64,000 bases of DNA from Alopecurus myosuroides (Eukaryota > Streptophyta > Magnoliopsida > Poales > Poaceae), in the NCBI GenBank assembly GCA_028641055.1, contig CM054061.1:114832019-114896018 (forward strand), in the 5' to 3' direction. The notes under the pieces were generated by a model, which did no database searches, was not told where the DNA came from, and was given only the letters and a program-made list of their open reading frames with translations. Below are positions 13,219 to 23,650 of the stretch, piece by piece (positions within the stretch are counted from its first letter, which is position 1; the number at the start of each line of letters is the position of its first letter). A program made the translations under genes and the position numbers.

Positions 13219-16200
13219 CTAAGGTAAGGTGTTAAGACATGATGATAAATCCGCAGCCAAAGAAGCACTCAACCTATGCTTAAGCAAAAGGAGGTCCAAC
13301 ATGAAGCCAACTTTCCAACCCTTGAAGGAATGCCTCTCAGACTTGAAGATAACTCCATTCCTCTGTTTCCAGATGTTCCAACAGGCAAGAATCACTATCT
13401 CAGTGAAACAAGGACCTTTGAAATTCGTTTTAGCAATGGAAAGATTAGTCAAAACTGTGTTATTACTCCAGGAAATATGCAGGTAGTTCCAAATCCTGGA
13501 GCTGAAAACACACTGGAAGAACAAATGTGTCCAATCCTCAAGACAAAGTTTTTTGCAAAGGACACAAAAATCAGCCCCATCAATCTTCCAATTCCTTCTC
13601 TTAATCATATCTTTGGTATTAATCCTATCATTTAGGATCAGCCATGCAAAAAATTTATGCTTTGACATGCATTTGGATTTCCAGATCCACTTGGCTGGTT
13701 TATCATCAGTCAACTGAGCAAACTATAACTGATAGAATTTACTGGATGTATATACCCCTTTATTAAAATTACAGGACCAGACATCCTTATTATTATTCAC
13801 CTGAACATCTCCCAGGATGCCTTGAAGATCAACAAATTCTTGAAAAGCTTCAATCGAAAGAGGCAAATGAAAAGCATCAGAAAGATCAACCATCACTTTC
13901 AAATCTCTCATTGGGGCCATCTGATCCTTAGCAAATGAGAACGGTCTTGGAAATTTCAGTGATAGAGCATGTCCCAGCAAAGAATCTTTCCAAAGTAAAA
14001 CAGAATATACATTCCCCACTGTGCAAGAAGAGAATGAACACCAAGTATCAGATAATTGCATAATACCTTTCCACCAGAAGGATCCACAAGAGGTAACTGC
14101 ATGAGGAACCGACTGAAGTTAGTATGCATTCTTGACCATATTTACCCAAGGAATATCCACAGAGTTGTAAAATTTTGCTAGAAATTTGAGCAACAGAGCC
14201 TTGTTTTGGATCTGGAGATTAATGACCCCTAAACCACCTTCACATTTTCGCTTACACACCATATCCCAAGCAGCCAAAGAGTTTACTCTTTTCCTGTTTT
14301 TGTCTTTTCTCAGTAAACATCTCCTCCTTGCTTTATCAATAATATCAATGACTCCTTTAGGTATCACTAATGTGCACATATAATATGTGGGCAAAGAGGA
14401 AAGAACTGAGTTCACAAGCACCAAGCTGTCACCATATGACAGAAAAGATACTGTTACAGAAAGTCTCCTCTCAACTCTGTCAATGAGTGGAGCAAAATCC
14501 TTAATTGATGGTTCAGTGATGCCCATAGGCAAGCCTAGATAGGTAAATGGCATAGAAGCCACCTTACAATCCAAAACATTAGCCAAATCAATAGTTTCCT
14601 GCTGAGATAAATTAATTGGTATCATTGATGAATTGTTGCAATTCACCTTTAGTCATGTGATCTGAGCATAAAGGTTTAGCAGATTCTTAAATACCAACAA
14701 TTGATCATGATCATCAGGTAAGATCACTAAAGTATCATCAGCATACTGAACAATAGGATAATCTCCTCCAATAGGAATTGCTAAACGAAGGCTTCCCTCC
14801 CTGAGAGACAAATTTACAATACTTTGAAGCAAATCGCCACCCAGAACATATAGAATAGGTGACAAAGGATCACCCTGCCTGACCCCTCTTCTACAAACAA
14901 AAGGTTTACCAGGAACACCATTTAAAAGAATAGAAGAGGAACCTGAAGAGAGAATTTCCTTCACCCATTTGATGACTAAAGGTGGGAACCCTTTAGAGCT
15001 CAAAATCTGAAGGATGGCACTATGCTCAATAATATCAAAAGCTTTCTCAAAATCAATCTTGAAAACCACCACTTTCTGCTTAGAATGTTTACACTGGAAT
15101 ATGTATTCAAAACACCACGCCAGGCAATCTTGAATTGTTCTGCATTTAATGAAACCATATTGATTATCATGGATGCAACCAAAGATTTTATCTTGGAATC
15201 TATTAGCCAGAATCTTTGTGATAAACTTCAGGCAAGTGTTGGTAAGGGAAATTGGTCTAAAATCATTCACAGTCTCAGGAGAATGTGATTTTGGAATGAG
15301 AGTAATAAAAGAACCATTAATACTTTCCAAAGAGATCCTTGCACTATGGAATTCATTGCAAAGTTTGATAAAATCATCTTTTATAATACCCCAACAATGC
15401 TTAATGAATAAACCAGTGAAACCATCAGGACCAGGAGCACGAGCAGGTTTGAGATGTTTAACCACACCCTCCACTTCCTCAACAGAAAAAAGATTTGCAA
15501 GATCCTCTAAGCCATCTACCACAGGCAAGAATTGAGATAAATCAATATTAACAGTGGGTGGGCAAGAGACACACATTCTATTTTTGAAACATGACCAAAA
15601 TGCAGCAGCTTTCTCCTGGTGATCCGCCAGTATATACCCTGAAGCGTCCGAAATGGAAGGAATTGCATTTTTCCTAAACCTCTCAGTGGCTCGGGCATGA
15701 AAATATTTAGTATTTTCACCAGAAAGCTTAGCCCAACGAATTGTGCACCTCTATTTCCAATATTCAGACTGCAAAGATAATAATTTGTTTATATGCTCCT
15801 TAACAATCAGTCTGAAATTGAACTCAGGAACACTCAGATATCTCTCATCTTCCAACCGATGAAAAAACAGAATCACCTTACTACTCATCTCAATAAGTAA
15901 TTTCAATTGAGAGAGGTTCCTTCCCCAATCCTTTAGGGCATATCTAAGATTTTTCATTTTTGCTGTGATTCTGGTGGTGATAGATTTGGCCATGACAGGG
16001 GTATTCCAAATTTTGGTCACAAGGTCCAAAAAACCAAGCTGTTTGATCCAGTGACTTTCAAATCTAAAAATGTTTGCCTTTGGAATGTTTGTTCCAATTT
16101 TGATAGTGCAAGGCAAGTGATCAGAAGTAATCTTGGACATGGGCATTACCAAGGTGTTAGGAAAATCCAAAGTCCATTGACAGGATGTAAAAAACCAATC

Positions 16201-16821
16201 CAGCTGAAAAAGCAAAGGATCCTTTTTCATATTAGACCAAGTATATTTTCTACCCTTAACAGGCAATTCCAATAAACCCAAGTGGCTAATGACATCATTA
16301 AAAATGAAGTTATCATTTAGGTCGGCCCCTGGCTTATTTCTATTATCCAAGGATCTAATAAAATTGAAATCCCCAATAATCAACTAATTTTGATGTAATG
16401 GAATGGAAAGGTTGTATAACCAGTTGACAAACTCATCTCTTTCCACTCCTATGCAAGGACCATAAACATTCACTAGAAACCAAGTAACAAAATTATGAAC
16501 CAAGGTGAATTTTAAGTGAATGGCATAGGGATGCACTTCCAATAAATATCCTTTGAAAATGGAACTATTCCATAGCCCAATTAAACCCCCAGAAGCTCCA
16601 AAAGAAGGAGAGAAAACAAATTGATCAAACCTCTTAGGACAGAATGATCTAATAAAAGAATGATCAAAATCCTGGCATTTAGTTTCTTGGAGACATATCA
16701 CAGAGGCATGGCTTTCCTCAATTTTATTATAAACAACATCTCTTTTAGATTTATCATTTAAACCTCTAACATTCCAGTAAAAAACAATCCAATCCAAATG
16801 CATTGAAGATGTACTATCCAT
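13219..16821 (-). pseudogene. LINE ORF2: endonuclease-reverse transcriptase (nonsense-broken)
   Basis: One continuous reading frame of about 1200 codons, starting MDSTSSMHLDWIVFYWNVRGL. In order: apurinic-like endonuclease/exonuclease/phosphatase domain (16790-15990; NVRGLND, CLQETK, IIGDFNFIRS, SDHLP); reverse transcriptase (about 15530-14680; ARAPGPDGFTGLFIKHCW, RPISLTN, GVRQGDPLSP, QYADDTLVI); C-terminal zinc-binding RVT domain (about 13713-13300; KWIWKSKCMSKHKFFAWL, CVLCKK). The endonuclease would nick target DNA and the RT copy RNA at the nick. Five in-frame stops (just after 16384, 15751, 14653, 14119 and 13723) break it, but the pieces all stay in one frame, so no net frameshift has accumulated. 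At least two stops fit single transitions (TGG to TAG at 16382, CAG to TAG at 15749). Confidence 0.9.
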
Positions 16822-16908
16822 TGAAGACTAATATTAATAATAAACCATGTTGGCCAACATAAATGACCAACATAAAGTAAACCAGATAGTAGCAACCTTG
16901 ACCATATA

Positions 16909-18608
16909 TCAATACATGATAAATCCAGGATAGAAAACAATATATAGTAACAAGGTCCAAGACACACTCCAGGGGCCAACAAGGCCCAAAAAGAGAATAA
17001 GGCCCACTAATCTTCTGAACTTGATGGGCTTCTTCGGAGCAGCTTCAAGCTTCTCCACCGTCAGATCAGAATCATCAATATGAAGCATTTTTCCCGCCCT
17101 CCTCAGTACAGCAACATGCGTGATGGGTGGCACACCATCAGCAGCAGCCTGAGGACGTGAAGACTTGGCTTTCTTCCTCGGTTCAGGCTTGCCAGATCCT
17201 GGCAGAACCGGGAAGCCTGCATTCTTAGCCAAACTCCTCGTCACACGACGGTCCTCAATGACCAAAGGAGTTGCAGCCTTGTGTGTCCTCTTCTTGGAAG
17301 CATAAGGCACAGGTGTAGCCGGATGATTCTCCAGCAGCAAAGGTGCAGGCACAACTGGGACCTCCAATGGGAGCAGGGAAGACAGAAATTCAAACCTCCT
17401 GTCAAAAATGAACCTGGTTTTGTGTTCCTGAAAATATCTAGACCACTCCACAACAGGGTCAGGAAGAAGCACTCTCATAATCTGGACCTCATCCTCCTGC
17501 ACCACAGCATCCACCTGCACTAGTGGAACAAAAGGAACAATGGCCAATTGATTCTGCTCCACTTGCTGTTGCAGCTCAATAAAATGATCAGGACCTTCCG
17601 CCCTGACAGCATTTACCGAGTCGAACGTCGCACCTGAAAACTGAATAGTTACAGATGATTGCACTTGTTCAGGTTCTGGTGGCTGATCGACAGGGCCTTC
17701 CTTCCCAGCATTCTCTCCATGTGCCTCTATATTCCAATTGCCCCACCCTTCCTGTTGCTGCTCGGGGACAAACGGCAGCACCCATGCGTCATAAACAGGA
17801 GCTACAGGTGCACCAAAAGCTGGGTGTGGATTACCATCGCCAGGAATAGGGGACTCATCCCCAGGCAGATTGTCAGCTGCATCATTTTCTAGAATATAAA
17901 CAGGACAAGTCCAGGAAACAACATGTCCCCCATATCGCTGCACCTCACGAATAACAAGTGATCTCGGAATATCAGCTGCTCCTCCATAAGAAACTTTAAG
18001 GAGAGTGCGACAAGGAGAAGTATCCTCCCGCCACCAGGACCTCAGCTTCCCAAATTTGGATACCATCTCATGAAGGAAACCATCAGTGTGGTAATCCATA
18101 TGCAAATTCAGAATCATGATCCACCCAATCCCAGTGTAGACAGTTACCCTTAAATTTTCCCCCTCATCATGCCTAGCGAAAGAAAGAATTCTACCACTGG
18201 AAAAAGGAGTCGCAACCGAACTGACCAAGATATCTCTGGCCACCTGATCTGCCAAGAGAAACAATCCAACTCCAACCGCACTTTCCGAGAAGGAGATTAC
18301 CTGCAGGTTATGCTCTTGGAAGATGTGATCGACGATCAATTGCAGGGCATCATCAATCTCTTCAACAGGTGTCCGGGGATCAAGCTGAGCAATAGCCCAA
18401 GATTCGTGGCGTCTGACAAGGGCCATCGAAGAGGTGATGTAGAATCGAGCGGGGCATTCCTCGACCGCCCAAGGTTTCAGGATATGCATCCCCGCCGGGA
18501 GGAACCTGGTTGGATCACAAGGGAAGTTTGCCATCGACAATGGTGGTTCCGATTCGAGCGGAGATTCCGGCGAGGGTTTTCATGGAACAGTAGAAGAGGC
18601 AGGGGATA
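16909..18608 (-). pseudogene. LINE ORF1, C-terminal part
   Basis: A 543-codon open stretch from 18540 (MSMANFPCDPTRFLPAGMH), continuing the ORF1 frame up to the F insertion at 18608. The N-terminal part resembles the DUF7597-type domain found in many grass LINE ORF1 proteins (ALVRRHESWAIAQL, FLLADQVARDILV); the call is by eye. A proline/glutamine-rich middle and a basic C-terminal part follow (KKRTHKAATPL, PEPRKKAKSSRP), fitting RNA binding. The N-terminal half of the same protein lies at 28494-29735, so F split the gene. Confidence 0.75.
18604..18608. other. TSD (ggata), left side of element F
   Basis: Identical to 28489-28493. It lies inside LINE ORF1, whose sequence continues across the two copies. 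Confidence 0.9.
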
Positions 18609-19062
18609 TGATGAGGGGATAGTAACCCGGTATGCCGACTCCCTGGTGTGACCCGGCCCAAACGGCGGCTGGGCCAGATCCGGCTAAAGGCAAAGAAACT
18701 TCTGGAAAGCCCAGGGCGTGTAGCGTTCGTAACCCGGCTTGTGGGTTGCGATAAGGAAAGTTAGGCTTTGTATGTGGAGTTCGAGTAGGACTCAAGATGT
18801 GCCTTGAAGGGCAAGTTAGGGGTGTACGGGTGCTTTATAAACCGGCCCCTAGGTTTAGTTTGCCAGAGATTCAAGTCATAGTTGTAATACCTATTATCGA
18901 GTATCCAGTATCATTGATATCGAGATCCGGCGAGTTATTCTCCGGTTCTCGGATCGCTTTTGCCATGTCTTCCTTTGAGCTAAACCCTCTCCCGAATACC
19001 TGTGTCGACTTGCCCCAAGATCAGTTACCTCAGGTAACATCTGCCGTGATTATCCCACGACA
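18609..19062 (+). repeat. Element F: 5' LTR
   Basis: It runs from tgatgagggg to cccacgaca. The promoter is TTTATAAA at 18834-18841. The sequence is identical to 28035-28488. Confidence 0.95.
18834..18841 (+). promoter_or_regulatory. TATA box of element F 5' LTR
   Basis: The string gctttataaacc lies mid-LTR, with a pyrimidine-rich start region downstream. The same box is at 28260-28267 in the 3' LTR. Confidence 0.65.
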
Positions 19063-19064
19063 GT

Positions 19065-19082
19065 TGGCGCCCACCGTGGGGC
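19065..19082 (+). other. Primer-binding site of element F
   Basis: The string tggcgcccaccgtggggc begins two bases after the LTR, the usual spacing for gypsy elements. The tRNA was not identified. Confidence 0.75.
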
Positions 19083-19126
19083 CTGCGTCCAAAGGTGTTT
19101 ACATCACGGGAGAAGCTCGGAAGAGC

Positions 19127-22100
19127 ATGAAGAACCTCATCGTCGGAGAAATCTACGTCAACAGCAAAGGAGAGAAGATGGTAGACGATTCTGGCTGGGG
19201 GCCAGAGTCGGATCATCTCGAAACCGGATCCATTGTGACGGTCGGCAGCATCAACGTCTTCATCGGTATGGTATGTACTTCCAGTTCGAATTGTGATAAT
19301 ATTGGATCTGATTCTGTGTCAGGGGAAGACACGTATGTCCGATCGGAAAAAGAAGAGTCGATTGGAACAACGGGTCAGATAGAGAGGGAGGATGATACCG
19401 AGTCCATACGGGATCTATTGGAGGATCGATACGAAAAGGAAAACAGCGAGGAAGAACAATACGAATCTACACCGGGCATCATGCGCCGGGTTGCAGTTTA
19501 TGCGGCTCCCGCGACCAATCTCAATCAAGAAAACGCGGCCGCGGCACCAGCCGGGGCGGTTCAGGCGGCAGCCCAGCAGCAAGGAGCAGTTGACCCGGTC
19601 TTGGCCCAGGTCGATGGAGAGTCGGCGTCTGTCACCAGTCGCCCAGCAGACGAGGAGCGACACGCAAATATGTTCGGGTTCCAAGCAAACCGGACACCGG
19701 GGGCGGGCCCCTCAAACCCGCGTCACCCGGCTCTGTTTGATAATAATTTGATTTTGGATCCCACAGTCTTGGCCACAGTTATTACCCCAGAAAACGCGGC
19801 AGAGCGTGTAAGAGACCTGGACGTGGCTCGTCGTGCGTTGGAGCAGCAAAGAAGGCAAGTGGAAGCAGAAAGGCAGGGGATGGTCGCGCGGCAGCGCGAA
19901 TTGGATGACCGAGAGACCCGGCTCCGGGAGGAAACGACCAGGATGCACCAAAGACACCGAACTATGCTGCCGGCAACAGGAGGGGTGATTAACCCGACTG
20001 CCCTGGTATTCACGCCTCAAGATCAGCCGATTCCACCGACGAACCAAGGGACCATACCGCGACCTTCAACGGGAGCACATCCGGTAAACGCGCCAGCCGG
20101 GTTACCTTTGCCACAGACAGGGGTGACAGCCGGCAATACCATGCCGCCACCACCATCACGATTCCGCACACCAGCAGGTCATTACAACAATCCCATGGAC
20201 AACGTGTACGCAGCAACGCTCGCATTAAACCAGATCCCTGTGGGAGACTCGCCTCATGCGGAAGGAACCCGACGAGCAATCGATCTACTACACACCGCGG
20301 TAGCACAGCAAGCCAATTATCCGGATCATAGGAGCGGGATGCATGGGACGCCGTACGCCAGTCAGCAACAGGGCCATGTTCAAACAAATGCGGCACAACG
20401 AAGGGAAGAGCAGCAGCAAATGCCGCCTCCACCGCGTATCCAGACAGCACCCGTAGTATCAGCAGCGCAGGCGGTGGTGGACAGTTCCAGAGCCAGAAGA
20501 GCCGGGGCCGGGTCTGCAGCGCACGAGTTACCGGTGGTGCCGCACCCCGCGGTACCCCCAGCCGGGTCACGCGTTTCCCGGGCAAGACCAGCCCCAACCA
20601 CCCTTGCGGGACCGAAGTGCCTCTCGGACGATATCAGAGCAGAACCGTACCCGGAGAAGTTCAAAGAACCGGGGAAAGTAGTAAATTATGAGCCAACAAT
20701 GGATCCAGAAACGTGGCTGAGCAGCTATGAGATGGCAATGTCAATTCGCAACGCGTCCGAGAATCTCCAAGCCAAATTCATGTACTTAATGATGTCAGAG
20801 GGAGCAGCAAAGTTATGGTTCACCAACCTACCGGAAAAATCGATCAAATCGTGGGAGGAGCTAAAGACCGCATTCATCAAGCACTTTCATGGGACATGCA
20901 GAAAGTTATTTACTATCGATGATTTAGAAAGATGCGTTCAGAAGAAAGGAGAGTCAGCACGCAGCTGGGTACGCCGGGTTATGGAGATACTCCACTCGTC
21001 TACGGATATCCAGCCTAAGGACGCGCTACAAGCTATGGCAAAAACATGTAAGTATGTTCCTTTAGTGCAAAAGCTAACTCGCATGAAATCTAGTAGGAAT
21101 GCAGCGGAGGTTACAAAGGGGGAGTTAATGGATGCGTGCAACAAACACGCTGCAACGGATACCACAGAGGAGGAAGTTGATGACAAGAAAGCAAAAGCAA
21201 ACGCAAATAGCAGCGGGAAAACCGGCAATGGATCGGCGCCAAACAATAATGGAAGTAGCCAAAACAAGCGCCCGTTTGAAGGGAATTCCGAGTTTGTAGC
21301 CAACACGGAGGCCGGGTCTTCAAGACCTAGATCCGAAGGGAATTTTAATACTGGAAATCACAATGGGGGACACTACCAAGGACCTCCAAGACCGAGTAAC
21401 AGTTGGGACATATTTAGGATGGCGTGCCCGAAGCATAGCAGGAATGGCAAGCCGGCCAATCATTCATTGGAGCAATGTGCCGACTTACAAAGGTGGAAGA
21501 ACGAGGAAGTGAACAGAGCTATGCGAGGTGCGGGCCGAGGAGGAGGTCCGGGTCTAGGTGGAAACTTGGGTAACGGACCGCCCCCAGCCGGCAATCCGCC
21601 AGCTGGAAATCAAGGTAACAATCAAGGTGGAGCAGGAGGCTTTCAAGCTAACCCCAAACAGCTGGGTCAATATCATGTGCACACTACAGGAGGCTCTAAC
21701 AAGGATAAGAAGATACTGAAACAAGCAGTTAATTCGGTCTCTTCCGCTGTCCCAAGGTATTTGAGATGGTCAGAACAAAAGGTAACATGGAGCAGGAAGG
21801 ATCACCCGGATAGAGTTGATCACCCGGGAGTCTTAGCTTTGGTAGTAGCACCACAGGTCAACGGCTACGAGCTGAAAAAGGTCTTGATGGATGGAGGAAG
21901 TAGTATCAATATCCTGTACTGGGAAACTTTTCTGCGTATGGGCTTAAAGGAATCGCAGCTGCAAAAGAGTACAACAGTTTTTCACGGGATAGTGCCGGGT
22001 CACTCAGCATGCCCTGAAGGAAAGGTGGCACTGGAAGTAGCTTTTGGAGAGTCAAAGGACAACTACCGAGTCGAGTGGCTTACCTTCGAGGTAGTAAAGT

Positions 22101-22600
22101 TGCGCAGCCCTTATCACGCATTGTTTGGGAGGCCGGCTTATGCCAAGTTCATGGCGAGACCGTGTTATGTGTACCTACAACTGAAAATCCCGGGTCCCAA
22201 GAAGACCATTACAATACACGGAAACCGAGATATAGCAGCTGAGTGTGATGAGGGAGACGCGGCAATGGCCGAGCAAGCCTGTAGGAAGGAAGAGCTCAAA
22301 CATTACCGTTCTCAGGTTGACCTAGAAGAGAGGGCAACGTCAAAAAAGCCAACTCCTGAAGGGGACAAAGCAAAAGTTAGGGCAGAACAAAACCCTAAGA
22401 TGGTAGGCTTCATCAGGAACGATATTTTCAAAACTCTCAGTAGGGAAGAAGAAGATGCACCACCATCCGCGGCTGATCACGCTTCAAGGGCGATATACCC
22501 GGATTGGCTAGCAAATCCGGTACTCATTACGAAAGGGCATAGCAAGTGGAGAATGTGCATCGGCCGTACCAACGCGAGGCCGACTCTCGGGAGTAACTAA
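19127..22600 (+). CDS. Element F: gag-protease polyprotein, ending at the start of RT
   Basis: About 1157 residues from the first ATG after the PBS (MKNLIVGEIYVN). The same frame is open upstream into the LTR (from 18797), but that part precedes the PBS and is unlikely to be translated from the genomic RNA. A long low-complexity Q/P/A-rich N-terminal region includes a coiled stretch (RALEQQRRQVEAERQGM). The gag core is at about residues 525-620 (ETWLSSYEMAM, KLWFTNLPEKSIKSWEEL). A Tat-style Cys/His cluster lies near 765 (CPKHSRNGKPANHSLEQC). The aspartic protease is near 920 (VLMDGGSSINILYWETF, with DGGS as catalytic motif). Residues about 1128-1147 (YPDWLANPVLITKGHSKWRM) are the first residues of reverse transcriptase; homology then ends abruptly and the frame closes 15 codons later. 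No internal stops. Confidence 0.9.
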   Translation: MKNLIVGEIYVNSKGEKMVDDSGWGPESDHLETGSIVTVGSINVFIGMVCTSSSNCDNIGSDSVSGEDTYVRSEKEESIGTTGQIEREDDTESIRDLLEDRYEKENSEEEQYESTPGIMRRVAVYAAPATNLNQENAAAAPAGAVQAAAQQQGAVDPVLAQVDGESASVTSRPADEERHANMFGFQANRTPGAGPSNPRHPALFDNNLILDPTVLATVITPENAAERVRDLDVARRALEQQRRQVEAERQGMVARQRELDDRETRLREETTRMHQRHRTMLPATGGVINPTALVFTPQDQPIPPTNQGTIPRPSTGAHPVNAPAGLPLPQTGVTAGNTMPPPPSRFRTPAGHYNNPMDNVYAATLALNQIPVGDSPHAEGTRRAIDLLHTAVAQQANYPDHRSGMHGTPYASQQQGHVQTNAAQRREEQQQMPPPPRIQTAPVVSAAQAVVDSSRARRAGAGSAAHELPVVPHPAVPPAGSRVSRARPAPTTLAGPKCLSDDIRAEPYPEKFKEPGKVVNYEPTMDPETWLSSYEMAMSIRNASENLQAKFMYLMMSEGAAKLWFTNLPEKSIKSWEELKTAFIKHFHGTCRKLFTIDDLERCVQKKGESARSWVRRVMEILHSSTDIQPKDALQAMAKTCKYVPLVQKLTRMKSSRNAAEVTKGELMDACNKHAATDTTEEEVDDKKAKANANSSGKTGNGSAPNNNGSSQNKRPFEGNSEFVANTEAGSSRPRSEGNFNTGNHNGGHYQGPPRPSNSWDIFRMACPKHSRNGKPANHSLEQCADLQRWKNEEVNRAMRGAGRGGGPGLGGNLGNGPPPAGNPPAGNQGNNQGGAGGFQANPKQLGQYHVHTTGGSNKDKKILKQAVNSVSSAVPRYLRWSEQKVTWSRKDHPDRVDHPGVLALVVAPQVNGYELKKVLMDGGSSINILYWETFLRMGLKESQLQKSTTVFHGIVPGHSACPEGKVALEVAFGESKDNYRVEWLTFEVVKLRSPYHALFGRPAYAKFMARPCYVYLQLKIPGPKKTITIHGNRDIAAECDEGDAAMAEQACRKEELKHYRSQVDLEERATSKKPTPEGDKAKVRAEQNPKMVGFIRNDIFKTLSREEEDAPPSAADHASRAIYPDWLANPVLITKGHSKWRMCIGRTNARPTLGSN

Positions 22601-23650
22601 AGCAGTGTAATCGACAGCGGGTTTCATACGCACTCTTTTCCTTACCAGGGTACCTACGGGGACTGGAAGGTTTTTAATGAGGCGGCCTGCTGATTCAAAA
22701 AAGAAATTTTTATCAATAAAAGAAGATGGTTTCGAGTCTTATCATGGTCTTTGCTTCAGTTTCAAGTAAGTGACATTGTTACTATCAATACATCAGTATC
22801 ATTGAAATACATTGTGTTAATATAGGTCTCCGGGGGGTGATCTGCTTCAATAAGTAATCACAAAACCCGGAGACCCGGCCATGATGCCTATGAGTTATGG
22901 GGGCTGATTACTCGAAAAAACGGGTACAGCTGCAATCTTATAACTGGACAAAGGAGCCAAATTTCTTGGTTATTCTTACTTAAGCTCGATGTGACTCGCA
23001 CTAAAGTGGCATGATCTGTTCGCGTACGATTACAATCAAATTATGCAGCCCAATGGGGGTTTGCTTGATCTTGTTTTTCGTATAGATGCAACGACATGGT
23101 ATCCACGCGAAAGCCGGCTTACAGTACAAGATAATCAAAAGGGTCATCTAAACCACAAGTCCATGCAGAGTATAAGGCTAAAAAAAAAGCCGGAAACTCA
23201 ACAAGTATTAAGCATGACTTCAGTATTTATGTAAACAGCTATTGGTATTCAGCTTGGTAAGCAGCAGTATGTCATCTGAGAAAGGCCACGCCCCCATAGC
23301 TCGTACTTTGGGTCATGGGGACTGGGGACTTCGAAACAGAAACAAACTGTTTAACTACCAAAGCCTGTAAACCTTAATTTCCGAGTATTGGGGACTTAAA
23401 GAAAAGTTCATCTATCAAAACCTACGATACTCGGTTAGCCGAGTCTCAAAAGGAAATTGAAAACAAGAGTTCGAAGTATCGAGAATAAGCTTATAAGTAA
23501 CACAAGGATGGATATTATCAAAAGCCAGGGGAGGCAAAGAGTTATCATAAGTTAATAAGCATACAGTCATAGTATCAGCATCAATGGTGCACAGGCGCAC
23601 CGCAAAAAAATCATATTAGTCTCGAGAAACGAAAAGCACTAGGTAGCGTC
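22601..23650 (+). other. Element F: non-coding stretch after the polyprotein
   Basis: The string gtttttaatgaggcggcctgc (22672-22690) is the kind of sequence that follows the pol stop codon in Tat elements, so the deletion removed most of pol but kept its downstream flank. Several ggggact repeats (PPT-like) occur at about 23318-23325 and 23391-23397. No gene is seen. Confidence 0.5.

Larger units (their letters stand above)
13099..18608 (-). mobile_element. LINE: 3' portion (ORF1 end, ORF2, 3' UTR, A-tail)
   Basis: A non-LTR retrotransposon reads right to left. Its A-tail is the eight-T run at 13099-13106. The candidate TSD is aaattcagata (13088-13098) against aaatacaggta (29875-29885) at the far end, 9 of 11 matching. 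At 18604-18608 (ggata) the LINE is interrupted by element F and resumes at 28494. Without F the LINE is about 6.9 kb, a plausible full length for a plant L1-clade element. Confidence 0.85.

Noticed and set aside
18797..19126. Upstream extension of the F polyprotein frame into the LTR
   Set aside because: It precedes the PBS and is repeated exactly in the 3' LTR (28223 onwards). It is open by chance and not part of the genomic-RNA translation start.
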